DNA of 56,123 nt from Streptomyces sp. MZ04 (GCF_004684775.1 NZ_SRIC01000021.1:1-56123); one strand, 5' to 3'; counted from the first letter of the stretch, positions 9,154-17,954 are shown. Notes: generated from the sequence alone by a model not told the origin. Translations and numbers: made by a program.

Positions 9154-9594
9154 TCAGTGCTCCGGTGACTCCTGAGCTGCCGAGGTGACGAGTTCGGTCA
9201 GGACGCCGTGGCAGTCCTTGGGGTGCAGGAAGGTGATGCGGGATCCCATGGACCCGATTCGGGGCTCCTCATAAAGGACGCGTACGCCCTTGTCCTTGAT
9301 GGCCGCGGCGTCGCCGTCCACGTCCGCGGTGCCGAAGGCGATGTGGTGCACGCCCTCGCCGTTCTTGGCCAGCCACTTGCCCACGGCGGAGTCGTCGCGG
9401 GTGGGCTCGAGGAGTTGCAGGTAGGAAGCCCCGCCGTCACTCGTCTCATTGATCTTGAGCATGGCCTCGCGCACGCCCTGCTCTTCGTTGACTTCGGTGT
9501 GGAACACCGTGAAGCCGTAAGTCTCCCGGTAGAACTCGACGGTCTTGTCGAGGTCGAAACAGGCGATCCCGATGTGATCGATTCGCGTCAGCAT
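9154..9594 (-). CDS. mce: Methylmalonyl-CoA epimerase
   Basis: 146-aa VOC-fold metalloenzyme that interconverts (2R)- and (2S)-methylmalonyl-CoA, linking mutase and carboxylase pools. The metal-ligand pattern of the family is visible: His7 (RIDHIGIA), Gln60 (YLQLLEP), His83/84 (GVHHIAFG) and Glu134 (VLTELV). Length is normal. It is divergent from the thiolase gene across 136 nt. No ribosome site precedes the ATG (TAAACC directly upstream), so a short or leaderless transcript is possible. Neighbouring meaB and the distant icmA fit a role in CoA-ester metabolism. Confidence 0.95.
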   Translation of the reverse strand: MLTRIDHIGIACFDLDKTVEFYRETYGFTVFHTEVNEEQGVREAMLKINETSDGGASYLQLLEPTRDDSAVGKWLAKNGEGVHHIAFGTADVDGDAAAIKDKGVRVLYEEPRIGSMGSRITFLHPKDCHGVLTELVTSAAQESPEH

Positions 9595-9730
9595 GGTTTA
9601 AGTGCAGCCCTTCCGGCGGCGATTACGCAACGTGCGCGCGATCACACCCGAGGCCCGATGACGCACGCCGTACCGCTCAGTACATTCAAGTAAACCCTCA
9701 TTAACCTCTCCTCCCAAGGGGCCGTGCCAC
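9595..9730. promoter_or_regulatory. Divergent promoter region between mce and the thiolase gene
   Basis: 136 nt with no gene. It contains the AT-richer stretch TTCAAGTAAACCCTCATTAACC (9687-9708) and an AAGGGG ribosome site before the thiolase ATG. It must hold the promoters for both directions, but no confident -35/-10 pair can be named. Confidence 0.5.
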
Positions 9731-10933
9731 ATGGCTGGAACGACCGGTACCACCTCAGTGATTGTCGCGGGCGCGCGCACGCCCATGGGCCGACTGCTCG
9801 GCTCCCTCAAGTCCTTCTCCGGCGCCGATCTGGGCGGTTTCGCCATCAAGGCCGCGCTCGACCGGGCCGGCATCGGCGGCGACCAGGTGCAGTACGTGAT
9901 CATGGGGCAGGTGCTCCAGGCCGGGGCAGGGCAGATCCCGGCACGCCAGGCCGCCGTCAAGGCGGGCATCCCCATGAGCGTCCCCGCGCTCACCGTCAAC
10001 AAGGTGTGTCTCTCCGGGCTCGACGCGATCGCGCTCGCCGACCAGCTGATCCGCGCCGGTGAGTTCGACATCGTGGTCGCCGGTGGCCAGGAGTCCATGA
10101 GCAACGCCCCGCACCTGCTCCCCAGGTCCCGCGAGGGCTACAAGTACGGCGCGGTCGAGATGCTCGACTCGATGGCGTACGACGGTCTGACCGACTCCTT
10201 CGAGGACATCGCCATGGGCGAGTCCACGGAGAAGCACAACACCCGCCTGGGCATCGCACGGCCCGAGCAGGACGCGATCGCCGCCGCCTCCCACCAGCGC
10301 GCCGCCGCCGCCCAGAAGAACGGCATCTTCGAGGCCGAGATCACCCCGGTCGAGATCCCGCAGCGCAAGGGCGACCCGGTCCTGTTCTCGCAGGACGAGG
10401 GCATCCGCGCCGAGACGACCACCGAGTCCCTCGGCAAGCTGCGCCCGGCCTTCGCCAAGGACGGCACGATCACCGCGGGCACGTCATCGCAGATCTCCGA
10501 CGGTGCCGCGGCGGTCGTGGTCATGTCCAAGGCCAAGGCCGAGGAGCTGGGCCTGGCCTGGATCGCGGAGATCGGGGCACACGGCAACGTGGCGGGCCCG
10601 GACAACTCGCTCCAGTCGCAGCCGTCCAACGCCATCCAGCACGCCCTGAAGAAGGAGGGCCTGGCGGTCGAGGACCTGGACCTGATCGAGATCAACGAGG
10701 CCTTCGCCGCGGTCGCGGTGCAGTCAATGAAGGACCTCGGGGTGTCCTCGGAAAAGGTGAATGTCAACGGCGGGGCCATTGCCCTGGGTCACCCGATTGG
10801 GATGTCCGGCGCGCGGGTCGTGCTGCACCTCGCCCTCGAGCTGAAGCGGCGCGGCGGCGGCGTGGGCGCGGCGGCGCTGTGCGGTGGCGGCGGTCAGGGC
10901 GACGCGCTGATCGTGAAGGTGGCCAAGGCCTGA
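9731..10933 (+). CDS. Acetyl-CoA C-acetyltransferase (thiolase)
   Basis: 400-aa biosynthetic-type thiolase that condenses two acetyl-CoA to acetoacetyl-CoA or cleaves acetoacetyl-CoA. The catalytic nucleophile Cys93 lies in [11 protein letters not shown], His354 in [10 protein letters not shown] and the second Cys384 in [10 protein letters not shown]. The [11 protein letters not shown] loop is also present. Length is typical of the family. The ATG at 9731 is preceded by AAGGGG. It is followed 46 nt later by meaB on the same strand, probably one transcript. It can supply acetoacetyl-CoA for the ethylmalonyl-CoA route, butyrate or storage lipids. The exact direction used in vivo is not decided by sequence. 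Confidence 0.95.
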   Translation: MAGTTGTTSVIVAGARTPMGRLLGSLKSFSGADLGGFAIKAALDRAGIGGDQVQYVIMGQVLQAGAGQIPARQAAVKAGIPMSVPALTVNKVCLSGLDAIALADQLIRAGEFDIVVAGGQESMSNAPHLLPRSREGYKYGAVEMLDSMAYDGLTDSFEDIAMGESTEKHNTRLGIARPEQDAIAAASHQRAAAAQKNGIFEAEITPVEIPQRKGDPVLFSQDEGIRAETTTESLGKLRPAFAKDGTITAGTSSQISDGAAAVVVMSKAKAEELGLAWIAEIGAHGNVAGPDNSLQSQPSNAIQHALKKEGLAVEDLDLIEINEAFAAVAVQSMKDLGVSSEKVNVNGGAIALGHPIGMSGARVVLHLALELKRRGGGVGAAALCGGGGQGDALIVKVAKA

Positions 10934-10979
10934 CGCGTTTCCTTCACGTGTCTTTTCTACGTCTCGGAACGGAGCTGTG

Positions 10980-11936
10980 ATGCAGGACGTCCCCTCCCTG
11001 GTGGCGCAGGCCCGCGAGGGCAGGCCGCGGGCGGTTGCCCGGCTGATCTCACTGGTCGAGGGGGCGTCACCGCAGCTCCGTGAGGTCATGGCGGCGCTGG
11101 CCCCGCTGGCGGGCCATGCGTACGTGGTGGGCCTCACCGGTTCACCGGGTGTCGGCAAGTCGACTTCGACGTCGGCGCTGGTGTCGGCGTACCGCAGGGC
11201 GGGGAAGCGGGTCGGGGTCCTGGCCGTCGACCCTTCCTCCCCCTTCTCCGGGGGCGCGCTGCTCGGTGACCGGGTGCGGATGTCGGAGCACGCGTCCGAC
11301 CCCGGCGTCTACATCCGCTCGATGGCCACGCGCGGCCACCTCGGTGGCCTCGCCTGGTCGGCGCCGCAGGCGATCCGCGTCCTGGACGCCGCGGGCTGCG
11401 ACGTGATCCTGGTGGAGACGGTCGGTGTCGGCCAGTCCGAGGTGGAGATCGCCTCGCAGGCGGACACGTCGGTGGTGCTTCTGGCCCCCGGCATGGGCGA
11501 CGGGATCCAGGCGGCGAAGGCCGGAATCCTGGAGATCGGCGATGTGTACGTCGTGAACAAGGCGGACCGCGACGGCGCGGACGCGACGGCGCGCGAGCTG
11601 AACCACATGCTGGGCCTCGGGGAGTCCCGCGGCGCGGGGGACTGGCGCCCGCCCATCGTGAAGACGGTGGCCGCGCGCGGCGAGGGGATCGACGAGGTCG
11701 TCGAGGCCCTGGAGAAGCACCGGGCGTGGATGGAGGAGCGGGGGGTCCTCGCGGAGCGTCGGGCGGCACGGGCGGCGCGTGAGGTGGAGACCATCGCGGT
11801 GACGGCCCTGCGGGAGCGCATCGCCGATCTGCACGGCGACCGGCGTCTCTCGGCGCTGGCGGAGCGGATCGTCGCGGGCGAGCTGGATCCCTATGCGGCG
11901 GCCGATGAACTGGTCGCGGGGCTGACCTCGGGCTGA
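10980..11936 (+). CDS. meaB: MeaB, GTPase chaperone of B12-dependent acyl-CoA mutases
   Basis: 318-aa G3E-family GTPase (MeaB/ArgK) that protects and reactivates methylmalonyl-CoA or isobutyryl-CoA mutase and gates cofactor delivery. The P-loop GSPGVGKST is near residue 58, followed by VLAVDPSSPFSGGALLGDRVRM (Mg/switch region), ETVGVGQSE and the base-recognition NKAD. Two adjacent starts exist: GTG at 10977 and ATG at 10980. The ATG is chosen because GGAG at 10971 is 5 nt away, against 2 nt for the GTG. Its clients in this genome may include IcmA, encoded at 34621-36321. Confidence 0.95.
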   Translation: MQDVPSLVAQAREGRPRAVARLISLVEGASPQLREVMAALAPLAGHAYVVGLTGSPGVGKSTSTSALVSAYRRAGKRVGVLAVDPSSPFSGGALLGDRVRMSEHASDPGVYIRSMATRGHLGGLAWSAPQAIRVLDAAGCDVILVETVGVGQSEVEIASQADTSVVLLAPGMGDGIQAAKAGILEIGDVYVVNKADRDGADATARELNHMLGLGESRGAGDWRPPIVKTVAARGEGIDEVVEALEKHRAWMEERGVLAERRAARAAREVETIAVTALRERIADLHGDRRLSALAERIVAGELDPYAAADELVAGLTSG

Positions 11937-12025
11937 GGGCGCCGGCGCGGGGTTGAGCTTGGGCTGCCCCTGAGCCGGGCGGGCGCCGAGGGCTTCCCCG
12001 CGGTTCCGCGGCACGCGGAGCACGA

Positions 12026-12064
12026 ACGGGGCCCGCCCTCCGGGGGAGAGAGCGCGGGCCCCGT
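12026..12064. terminator. Bidirectional terminator hairpin between meaB and the PepSY gene
   Basis: Perfect 11-nt arms ACGGGGCCCGC (12026-12036) and GCGGGCCCCGT (12054-12064) lie between two convergent genes. The loop is 17 nt. Position and symmetry support termination in both directions. Confidence 0.65.
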
Positions 12065-12086
12065 GGTTCAAGCGGCTGGTGCGACG

Positions 12087-12725
12087 TCAGTCGTCCTGCG
12101 CCGAGTCGTCGTGGCCGGCGCTGTCACCGCGGTCGGGGCTCACCGCGGCCGACCGCAGGTCCACGTGCCAGTCCGACTCGGTCCCGCCGGAGGCGACCGT
12201 CTCCGCGTCCCAGGCGGCGGCCGTGCCGTCGTCGTCCAGGTCCACGGACGTCACCGTGCCCTTGGCGGCCGCGGCCTTCGCCGCGTCCCCGGCCGTGGTG
12301 GAGGCGTCCTTCAGGGCGGCGGACACGCGGCTCGCGTCGCCGTCCTCGTCCTGCTCGGTGTGCGAGCCGAGGACCTTGCCGGTGCCGGGGTCGACCTGGA
12401 CGCTGTGCCAGGTGTCGCCCTTGCCGAGGATGTCGATGTCCCAGATCAGGCCGCCGTTGTCCTCGTCGTCCAGCTCGGCGGACACCGCCGTACCGGACTG
12501 GTTCGCCAGCGCCGCCTTGATCGCGTCGGCGGCCGTCACCTTCGCGGCCTTCACCTCGGCGCTGTTCTCCTTGGCGTCGTCCCGATGGTCGTCCTTCAGC
12601 TGAACGCTGGACTTCTTGGCGGCTGCTGACGACTCGTCGTCGCCGGTGACGGCCAGCGCCGTCGCCGTGCCGCCCCCGATCAGGGCCACGGCGGCGACGG
12701 TGGCGATGACGATGTTGCGCTTCAT
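12087..12725 (-). CDS. Secreted or membrane-anchored PepSY-domain protein
   Basis: 212-aa exported protein. From the ATG at 12725 (GGGAGGA ribosome site 6 nt upstream) it starts MKRNIVIATVAAVALIGGG, a signal peptide or anchor. Two PepSY-like repeats follow: KVTAADAIKAAL.. with VSAELDDED..WDIDI, and ATTAGDAAKAAAAKGTV..VDLDDDGT..WDAET. The first ends with VDPGTGKVL. PepSY proteins are thought to inhibit proteases or sense envelope conditions, and are often encoded beside OmpR-type systems. It is divergent from such a pair here and probably regulated by it (CTGAAG repeats at 12801-12827). Confidence 0.88.
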   Translation of the reverse strand: MKRNIVIATVAAVALIGGGTATALAVTGDDESSAAAKKSSVQLKDDHRDDAKENSAEVKAAKVTAADAIKAALANQSGTAVSAELDDEDNGGLIWDIDILGKGDTWHSVQVDPGTGKVLGSHTEQDEDGDASRVSAALKDASTTAGDAAKAAAAKGTVTSVDLDDDGTAAAWDAETVASGGTESDWHVDLRSAAVSPDRGDSAGHDDSAQDD

Positions 12726-12800
12726 GAGGGGTTCCTCCCGAGTCGGTGGCCGTGCGGCCGGTGGGCCGCTGCCGTTCGTCTTCGATGAGGAACAATCTGC

Positions 12801-12827
12801 CTGAGCCATCCTGAAGGGACGCTGAAG
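12801..12827. promoter_or_regulatory. Tandem CTGAAG-type direct repeats upstream of the PepSY gene
   Basis: CTGAG (12801), CTGAAG (12811) and CTGAAG (12822) recur at 10- and 11-nt spacing, one helical turn apart. This is the usual layout of OmpR/PhoB-family response regulator sites. The same CTGAAG half-site is found in the dyad before the response regulator gene. Confidence 0.55.
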
Positions 12828-12945
12828 CCGGCGTCACCGACCCGCCGCTAGAGTGGCGGGCTTGCACAGCGGGCGCCACTGGGTGTGGTGCTGCACACTC
12901 AAGGTTCGATGACACGGGACACCCGGGGTTCCACGCGAGGTTCTG

Positions 12946-12961
12946 CTGAAGAACTCTTCAG
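12946..12961. promoter_or_regulatory. Perfect 7-2-7 inverted repeat upstream of the response regulator
   Basis: CTGAAGA-AC-TCTTCAG ends 23 nt before the ATG at 12985. It shares the CTGAAG half-site with the repeats near 12811 and is a candidate autoregulatory operator. Confidence 0.55.
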
Positions 12962-12984
12962 GTCCACTCTGCGACTGTTGACGC

Positions 12985-13668
12985 ATGCGCCTGTTGATCG
13001 TGGAAGACGAAAAGCGCCTCGCGTTGTCCCTCGCCAAGGGCCTGACCGCCGAGGGCTATGCCGTCGACGTCGTCCACGACGGAGTGGACGGACTGCACCG
13101 CGCGAGCGAGGGAACGTACGACCTGGTCATCCTCGACATCATGCTCCCGGGCATGAACGGCTACCGCGTCTGCTCCACCCTGCGTGCGGCCGGTCACGAC
13201 GTACCGATCCTGATGCTCACGGCCAAGGACGGCGAGTACGACGAGGCGGAGGGCCTGGACACGGGCGCCGACGACTACCTCACCAAGCCCTTCTCGTACG
13301 TCGTGCTCGTGGCCCGCGTGAAGGCGCTGCTGCGGCGTCGTGGCAACGCGGGCCCGTCCCCGGTCCACACGCTCGGCGACCTGAGGGTCGACACCGCCGC
13401 GCGCCGCGTCTTCCGTGGCGGCGACGGCGATGGCGACGGCGACGAAGTGACCCTCACCGCCAAGGAGTTCGCGGTCCTGGAGCAGCTCGTCCTGCGCCGG
13501 GGCGAGGTGGTCTCCAAGGGCGACATCCTGGAGCACGTCTGGGACTTCGCGTACGAGGGGGACCCCAACATCGTCGAGGTGTACGTGAGCGCCCTGCGCC
13601 GCAAGCTGGGGGCGCCCCTGATCAAGACGGTGCGCGGCGCCGGCTACCGCCTGGAGGCCCCGCGATGA
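12985..13668 (+). CDS. OmpR-family DNA-binding response regulator
   Basis: 227-aa two-component regulator. The receiver domain has acidic residues IVEDE near residue 8, phospho-acceptor Asp51 (LVILDIMLPG), the conserved Thr (MLTAKD) and Lys (TKPF). The C-terminal winged helix ends NIVEVYVSALRRKL..KTVRGAGYRLE, which is diagnostic of OmpR/PhoB. An unusual GDGDGDGDE stretch lies in the linker or early wing (about residues 147-155). No ribosome site is seen before the ATG (GTTGACGC), so the mRNA may be leaderless. The stop overlaps the histidine kinase ATG (ATGA). Confidence 0.95.
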   Translation: MRLLIVEDEKRLALSLAKGLTAEGYAVDVVHDGVDGLHRASEGTYDLVILDIMLPGMNGYRVCSTLRAAGHDVPILMLTAKDGEYDEAEGLDTGADDYLTKPFSYVVLVARVKALLRRRGNAGPSPVHTLGDLRVDTAARRVFRGGDGDGDGDEVTLTAKEFAVLEQLVLRRGEVVSKGDILEHVWDFAYEGDPNIVEVYVSALRRKLGAPLIKTVRGAGYRLEAPR

Positions 13669-15101
13669 GGCGCTGGTTCAGTTCGGTCCGGGCCAGAGCC
13701 ACCCTCGGCGCGAGCCTCGTCGTCGCGGTCGCGCTGGTCGCGGCGGGCGCCGCCGTGCTGCTGTCGCTGCGGTTCAGCCTCATCGGCGAGGCGGAGGCGG
13801 ACGCCGATTCGGCCGCCCGCCGGGTGGCTTCGCAGATCACCCCGAACATCGCGTACGACAAGCTGGATCTGCCCGAGGGCGAGGACAACCCGGTGCAGAT
13901 CGTCGACGCCGACGGCCGTCTCGTCGCGGCCAGCGAGGACCTGGAGCGCATCAGCGGCACGGGCATCGGCGCGGTCAAGCCCGAGCAGGTGTCGCCCACG
14001 CCCGGCGACGACGATGACGATGACGAGGACAGCGCGGAGGGCTCGCTCGAACTCGGTGAGCTGTCCGACGACAAGACGTTCCACGACGGCTCGGCGACCG
14101 TCGACGGCGAGACGGAGGACTACCTCTTCGCCGAGGTCGAGGTGAACGTCGAGAAGAAGGGCGATCTCACCGTGTACGCGGGCGGTTCGCTCGAGTCCGA
14201 ACAGAGCGTGATGTCAACGGCGTTGACGTCCCTTCTCATCGGTTTCCCGCTGCTCCTGGCCGTGATCGCCGTGGTGACCTGGCTGGTCACGCGGCGCGCA
14301 CTGCGCCCGGTGGACGCGATCCGCTCCGAGATGGCGGCGATCACCGCCTCCGAGGACCTCGCGCGGCGCGTGCCCGAGCCGGACACGCACGACGAGGTCG
14401 CCCGCCTGGCCCGGACCACGAACGAGACGCTCGCCGCCCTGCAGGCGTCGGTGGAACGCCAGCGCCGCTTCGTCGCCGACGCCTCGCACGAACTGCGCAG
14501 CCCCATCGCCTCCTTGCGCACCCAGCTCGAAGTGGGCGCGGCACACCCGGAGTTGCTGGATGTGGACGGCGCGGTCGAGGACACCGTGCGCCTTCAGGAG
14601 CTGGCCGCCGACCTGCTGCTGCTCGCCCGCCTGGACGCCGGGGAGAAGCCCGGCGCGACGCGGGTGGACCTGGCGGCCCTCGCCCGCGAGGAGCTGTCCC
14701 AGCGGACGAGGAACCGCGTCGAGGTGCGGACCGACCTGCGGGGCGTCGAAGTCGCCGGATCACGCGGCCAGTTGGCGCGTGTGCTCGGCAACCTCGTGAA
14801 CAACGCGCAGCGCCACGCCCGCACCCACGTCACGGTCGCCACCCGTACCGAAGGGACCTGGGCGGTCCTTGCGGTATCCGACGACGGGGCCGGTGTGCCG
14901 GAGAGCGAGCGCGAGCACGTCTTCGAGCGCTTCGTCCGGCTCGACGACGCACGCACCCGTGATGACGGCGGAGCGGGTCTCGGCCTCGCCATCGCGCGTG
15001 ACGTGGCCGAGCGGCACGGCGGCACGCTCACGGTCCGGGAGGCTCCCGGCGGGGGAGCGCTCTTCGAACTCAGAGTGCCCCTCGCGCCGCCGGCCGGCTG
15101 A
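13665..15101 (+). CDS. Sensor histidine kinase partner of the 12985-13668 regulator
   Basis: 478-aa membrane kinase. TM1 is about residues 13-40, the extracytoplasmic sensor about 41-187 and TM2 about 188-208, followed by HAMP and HisKA with phospho-acceptor His275 (ASHELRSPI). The HATPase domain shows the N box NLVNNAQRHA, G1 SDDGAGV and G2 GAGLGLAIA. The sensor contains an acidic run of six Asp (residues 115-120) followed by more Asp/Glu, suggesting cation or cationic-compound sensing (inference). It is translationally coupled to the response regulator, and the stop is 4 nt from the convergent MarR stop. Confidence 0.95.
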   Translation: MRRWFSSVRARATLGASLVVAVALVAAGAAVLLSLRFSLIGEAEADADSAARRVASQITPNIAYDKLDLPEGEDNPVQIVDADGRLVAASEDLERISGTGIGAVKPEQVSPTPGDDDDDDEDSAEGSLELGELSDDKTFHDGSATVDGETEDYLFAEVEVNVEKKGDLTVYAGGSLESEQSVMSTALTSLLIGFPLLLAVIAVVTWLVTRRALRPVDAIRSEMAAITASEDLARRVPEPDTHDEVARLARTTNETLAALQASVERQRRFVADASHELRSPIASLRTQLEVGAAHPELLDVDGAVEDTVRLQELAADLLLLARLDAGEKPGATRVDLAALAREELSQRTRNRVEVRTDLRGVEVAGSRGQLARVLGNLVNNAQRHARTHVTVATRTEGTWAVLAVSDDGAGVPESEREHVFERFVRLDDARTRDDGGAGLGLAIARDVAERHGGTLTVREAPGGGALFELRVPLAPPAG

Positions 15102-15104
15102 GCG

Positions 15105-15581
15105 TCAGGGCTTGCCCCGTTGCGCGCGCAGGTGTTCCGCGATCGGGGTCAGTGCCTTGTGGAGCTCGCCGAGCGCCTCGGGCGAGATCAGATCGACGAA
15201 GTGCCGGCGGACCGAGGTCACGTGGTGCGGGGCGACCTTCTTCATGGTCTCCATGCCCTCGTCCGTGAGTACGGTGTAGAGGCCGCGCCGGTCGGACTCA
15301 CAGTTCTCCCGGCGGACCAGGCCCGCGTTCTCCATGCGGGTGATCTGATGGGACAGGCGGCTCTTGGACTGCAGCGTGGCGGCCGCGAGATCGCTCATAC
15401 GCATCCGCTTCTCGTCCGATTCGGAGAGATGCACGAGAATGTCGTAGTCGTTCATGGTCAGGTTGAACGGCTGGAGGTCTTTCTCGAGCTGGTATGTCAG
15501 CATCCTGTTGACCTCTACGTGGGTGCGCCAGGCGCACTGTTCCTCGTTGGTCAGCCACTGCGGGGCCGTATCGGTCTCCAT
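15105..15581 (-). CDS. MarR-family transcriptional regulator
   Basis: 158-aa winged-helix repressor or activator. From ATG 15581 it reads METDTAPQWL. The DNA-binding region contains RMSDLAAATLQSKSRLSHQITRME (recognition helix) and the wing CESDRRGLYTVLTDEG. An in-frame start exists 54 nt upstream, but the shorter one gives the usual family N-terminus and has AGGTAG about 10 nt upstream. It is convergent with the histidine kinase. Ligand and targets are unknown; the AIM24 genes next door are on the same strand but transcribed towards it. Confidence 0.9.
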   Translation of the reverse strand: METDTAPQWLTNEEQCAWRTHVEVNRMLTYQLEKDLQPFNLTMNDYDILVHLSESDEKRMRMSDLAAATLQSKSRLSHQITRMENAGLVRRENCESDRRGLYTVLTDEGMETMKKVAPHHVTSVRRHFVDLISPEALGELHKALTPIAEHLRAQRGKP

Positions 15582-15701
15582 GAAATCGATTCTACCTAAG
15601 AAGTTGAAAGGTGAACGAATGTGGGCGTGTGACACGCGCCTCTCACCCTCCAGGTGACGGAGGGGTACAGGCGTTCGTCGTCACACTCCGCAGACTACCG
15701 C

Positions 15702-16502
15702 TCACAGGCCGAAGCGACGCTGGAGGTCCCCCAGTTGTCCGGGAAGGCGTGGTTGCCCCGGCTGCTGTCCGTGTTGACCGGGTGCGCCCCCGGCACCCGG
15801 CACTCCCGCCTGGTGCGGCACCGCGCCCGTCGCCTGGTCGGGCATGAGCATCTCCGAGGACTGCAGCAGCACCGTCCCCGCCCCCACGAACTCGAATTGG
15901 TGCTCCTCGCCCGAGGTCCCGCCGATCCCGGTCAGTGCCCGCATGCCCCCCATGACGCCCGTCATGTATCCGTGGTCGTAGTGATGGCAGGGTGACGGGC
16001 AGTCCGCCCAGCCCACGAGGGCCTGCGGATCGACGCGGATCGGCGGCTCCATGAACACCACCGGACCGTTCGACGCGGCCACGAACTTTCCGGTTCCGAT
16101 CAGGGTCAGGAAGCCCGGAACAATTGATTGCTTCAGGGCGAGAGTTGGCTGAAAAGCGAGGAGGTTGCCTGAGCGAATGGTCAGATTGCCGTCCTCGAGG
16201 TCGTACGAATTCACGTCGAAGGCCCGGTCGGCGAGGAGCATCTTGCCCTGGCCCTCCGCCACGACCCAGTCGCTCGCGTGCAGTGGCGAATGGAAACTCG
16301 TGCGCACCAGGCGGTCCAGGCGGCCGTGCCCGATGCCGTTGAAGTCGATCGACCCGTAGTAGGCGATCATCTTCCCCTTCTGCAGGAACCACTGGCTTCC
16401 CTTGAGCTCCACGCAGAACGTGTACGCGTTCACGCTGTCGTCGCTCGGCAGCGTCATCGGGTCGAAGATCGCGGGTCCGCCCGCGGGCATTGAGGGGGTC
16501 AC
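15702..16502 (-). CDS. AIM24-family protein, third gene of the trio
   Basis: About 266-aa protein of the AIM24 family (a beta-rich fold of unclear molecular function, named for a yeast mitochondrial protein). It reads SQWFLQKGKMIAYYGSIDFNG, then a DWVVAEGQGKMLLADRAFDV segment, and shares the VDPQALVGW strand with its two neighbours. The GTG at 16502 overlaps the upstream stop as GTGA, so translation is probably coupled; an ATG at 16490 is an alternative. The C-terminus is Gly/Pro/Gln-rich and low complexity (HQAGVPGAGG, then LGDLQRRFGL), unlike the other two AIM24 proteins. Function unknown. Confidence 0.85.
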   Translation of the reverse strand: MTPSMPAGGPAIFDPMTLPSDDSVNAYTFCVELKGSQWFLQKGKMIAYYGSIDFNGIGHGRLDRLVRTSFHSPLHASDWVVAEGQGKMLLADRAFDVNSYDLEDGNLTIRSGNLLAFQPTLALKQSIVPGFLTLIGTGKFVAASNGPVVFMEPPIRVDPQALVGWADCPSPCHHYDHGYMTGVMGGMRALTGIGGTSGEEHQFEFVGAGTVLLQSSEMLMPDQATGAVPHQAGVPGAGGAPGQHGQQPGQPRLPGQLGDLQRRFGL

Positions 16503-17149
16503 AACTTGTCCTCCGACGCCTGGACGAACACCGCACCGCTCCCTGACAGCTCCAGCTGGAACGCCTCGCCCGAGCCCCGCCCCACCATGTCGCGCCAACC
16601 GAGCGCCGTGGAGAGTTTGTTGCGCACGTCGCCGTGGTGCGCGACATACGCCTGCGGGTCCACATGCACCGGGCGCTGCGGGGTGATGGGCACCTCGACG
16701 ACCCCGCCGTGCGCCATGACGGCGACCGCGCCCTGTCCCTTGAGGGTGGTCGTGAACAGTCCCTGCCCGGTGACCTGGCCGCGCACCATGCCCATGACGC
16801 CGCCCTGCGAGCCCATGAACATCGTGCCCTGCTGGAGCGTCCCGTCGAAGGCGAGCAGCCGGTCCGCCTCCACGTACAGGGTGTCTCCGGAGAGGCCGAT
16901 CACCTGGATGTGATGCCCGCCGTGCCCGAAGAGGACCGTGCCGCTGCCCTCGACGGTCATCAGGGGCGTCGCCTCATTCGCGACCCGCCGCCCGATCATG
17001 GACGCGAGGCCGCCCTGCCCGCCCTGGATGTTGGGCGTGAAGGAGACGTCCCCCTTGTAGGCGAGCATGGCGCCGCGCTGACTGAACAGCTTCTGGCCCG
17101 GCAGGACCGTGGCCTCGACGACCTTCGAGTTGATCTCTCGGAAGGGCAT
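16499..17149 (-). CDS. AIM24-family protein, second gene of the trio
   Basis: 216-aa AIM24-family protein starting MPFREINSKVVEATV. The family features are clear: GQKLFSQRGAMLAYKGDVSF, an HGGHHIQVIGLSG segment, and VHVDPQAYVAHHGDV near the C-terminal third. The start lies 1 nt after the stop of 17151-17789, and the stop overlaps the next gene's GTG. No transmembrane or signal segment. Role unknown; tandem AIM24 genes may form a hetero-oligomer (inference). Confidence 0.88.
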   Translation of the reverse strand: MPFREINSKVVEATVLPGQKLFSQRGAMLAYKGDVSFTPNIQGGQGGLASMIGRRVANEATPLMTVEGSGTVLFGHGGHHIQVIGLSGDTLYVEADRLLAFDGTLQQGTMFMGSQGGVMGMVRGQVTGQGLFTTTLKGQGAVAVMAHGGVVEVPITPQRPVHVDPQAYVAHHGDVRNKLSTALGWRDMVGRGSGEAFQLELSGSGAVFVQASEDKL

Positions 17150-17150
17150 G

Positions 17151-17789
17151 TCAGACGTCCCCCGCGATCGTGGTTCGCTCACTGGGTTGCACATAGACCA
17201 GGCCGTCGCCCTCGAAGCGGATCTGGAAGGCCTCGCCGCCGCCCTCTCCCATGAACGTACGGAACGTGACGCCCGACTGGAGGTTCTGGCGGAGGTTTCC
17301 CTGATGGGCGATGTACGCCCCCGGGTCCACGGTCAGGGGGTACTGCTGACTGACCCGCAGGACCACCGCGGGCCCGTCGGACATGATCGCCGCCTGGCCC
17401 GAGCCCTCGACCGTCGTCGTGAACAGACCGTTGCCCTGTGAGGCGCCGCGCAGCCCCGTGAACGTGGTGCCCGTGTGCAGGCCCGCGTCCGTGCAGAGCA
17501 GATTGCTCGACTCCACGAAGAGCTTCTCGCCGCGCAGCGCGACCAAGTTGATCTCCGTGGCACGGTCGGCGAACCAGCAGGTGCCGTGCCCCTTCACCTC
17601 CATCACCGTCATCTGTTCGCCGGTGAGGCGGCGGGTCACCATGCCCCGTATGCCCTCGCCGCCGCCGGACATCTTTTTGAAGGCCATCTGGCCGTCGTAC
17701 GCGACCATCGAGCCGTTCTTCGCCTTGACGGCGTCGCCGGACATGTCCACGGCGAGCACCCTGCTGCCTTGCAGTCGGAACGTTGCCAC
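17151..17789 (-). CDS. AIM24-family protein, first gene of the trio
   Basis: 212-aa AIM24-family protein read from GTG 17789 (MATFRLQGSRVLAVDMSGDAV). It has the same fold landmarks as the two downstream genes: GSMVAYDGQMAF, GEKLFVESSNLL and LTVDPGAYIAHQGNL. No ribosome site precedes the GTG (CGTCGATAC), so a leaderless message is possible. It leads a three-gene operon with 1-nt and GTGA junctions. It is divergent from the DUF3817/MTH1187 pair across 165 nt. Confidence 0.88.
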   Translation of the reverse strand: MATFRLQGSRVLAVDMSGDAVKAKNGSMVAYDGQMAFKKMSGGGEGIRGMVTRRLTGEQMTVMEVKGHGTCWFADRATEINLVALRGEKLFVESSNLLCTDAGLHTGTTFTGLRGASQGNGLFTTTVEGSGQAAIMSDGPAVVLRVSQQYPLTVDPGAYIAHQGNLRQNLQSGVTFRTFMGEGGGEAFQIRFEGDGLVYVQPSERTTIAGDV

Positions 17790-17954
17790 GTATCGACGGT
17801 AGCCGTCGGATATACGGTCGGAACAGGGCAACGGCCCCTGACCGAACCCCGAAAACACCCCGATGTCACAATGGGGGTCGCTTGTGCGCGCATTCACAAG
17901 ATCGCGGCGAGCGGCCCGCCCCTCGCCCCCTCCGTCTTCCCCCGAAGGTGATCC

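Noticed and set aside
5541..9188. A very long open frame (over 1200 codons) on the plus strand
   Set aside because: It is antisense to scy; its Leu/Gly/Arg-rich composition is the mirror of the Glu/Ala-rich coiled-coil codons in GC-rich DNA.
10984..10991. GGACGTCC at the start of meaB resembling the core of the icmA palindrome
   Set aside because: Only 8 nt match and it lies inside coding sequence; likely chance.
14003..14029. Asp-codon microsatellite in the first histidine kinase
   Set aside because: It is in frame and encodes an acidic loop of the sensor; treated as part of the protein rather than a separate repeat element.
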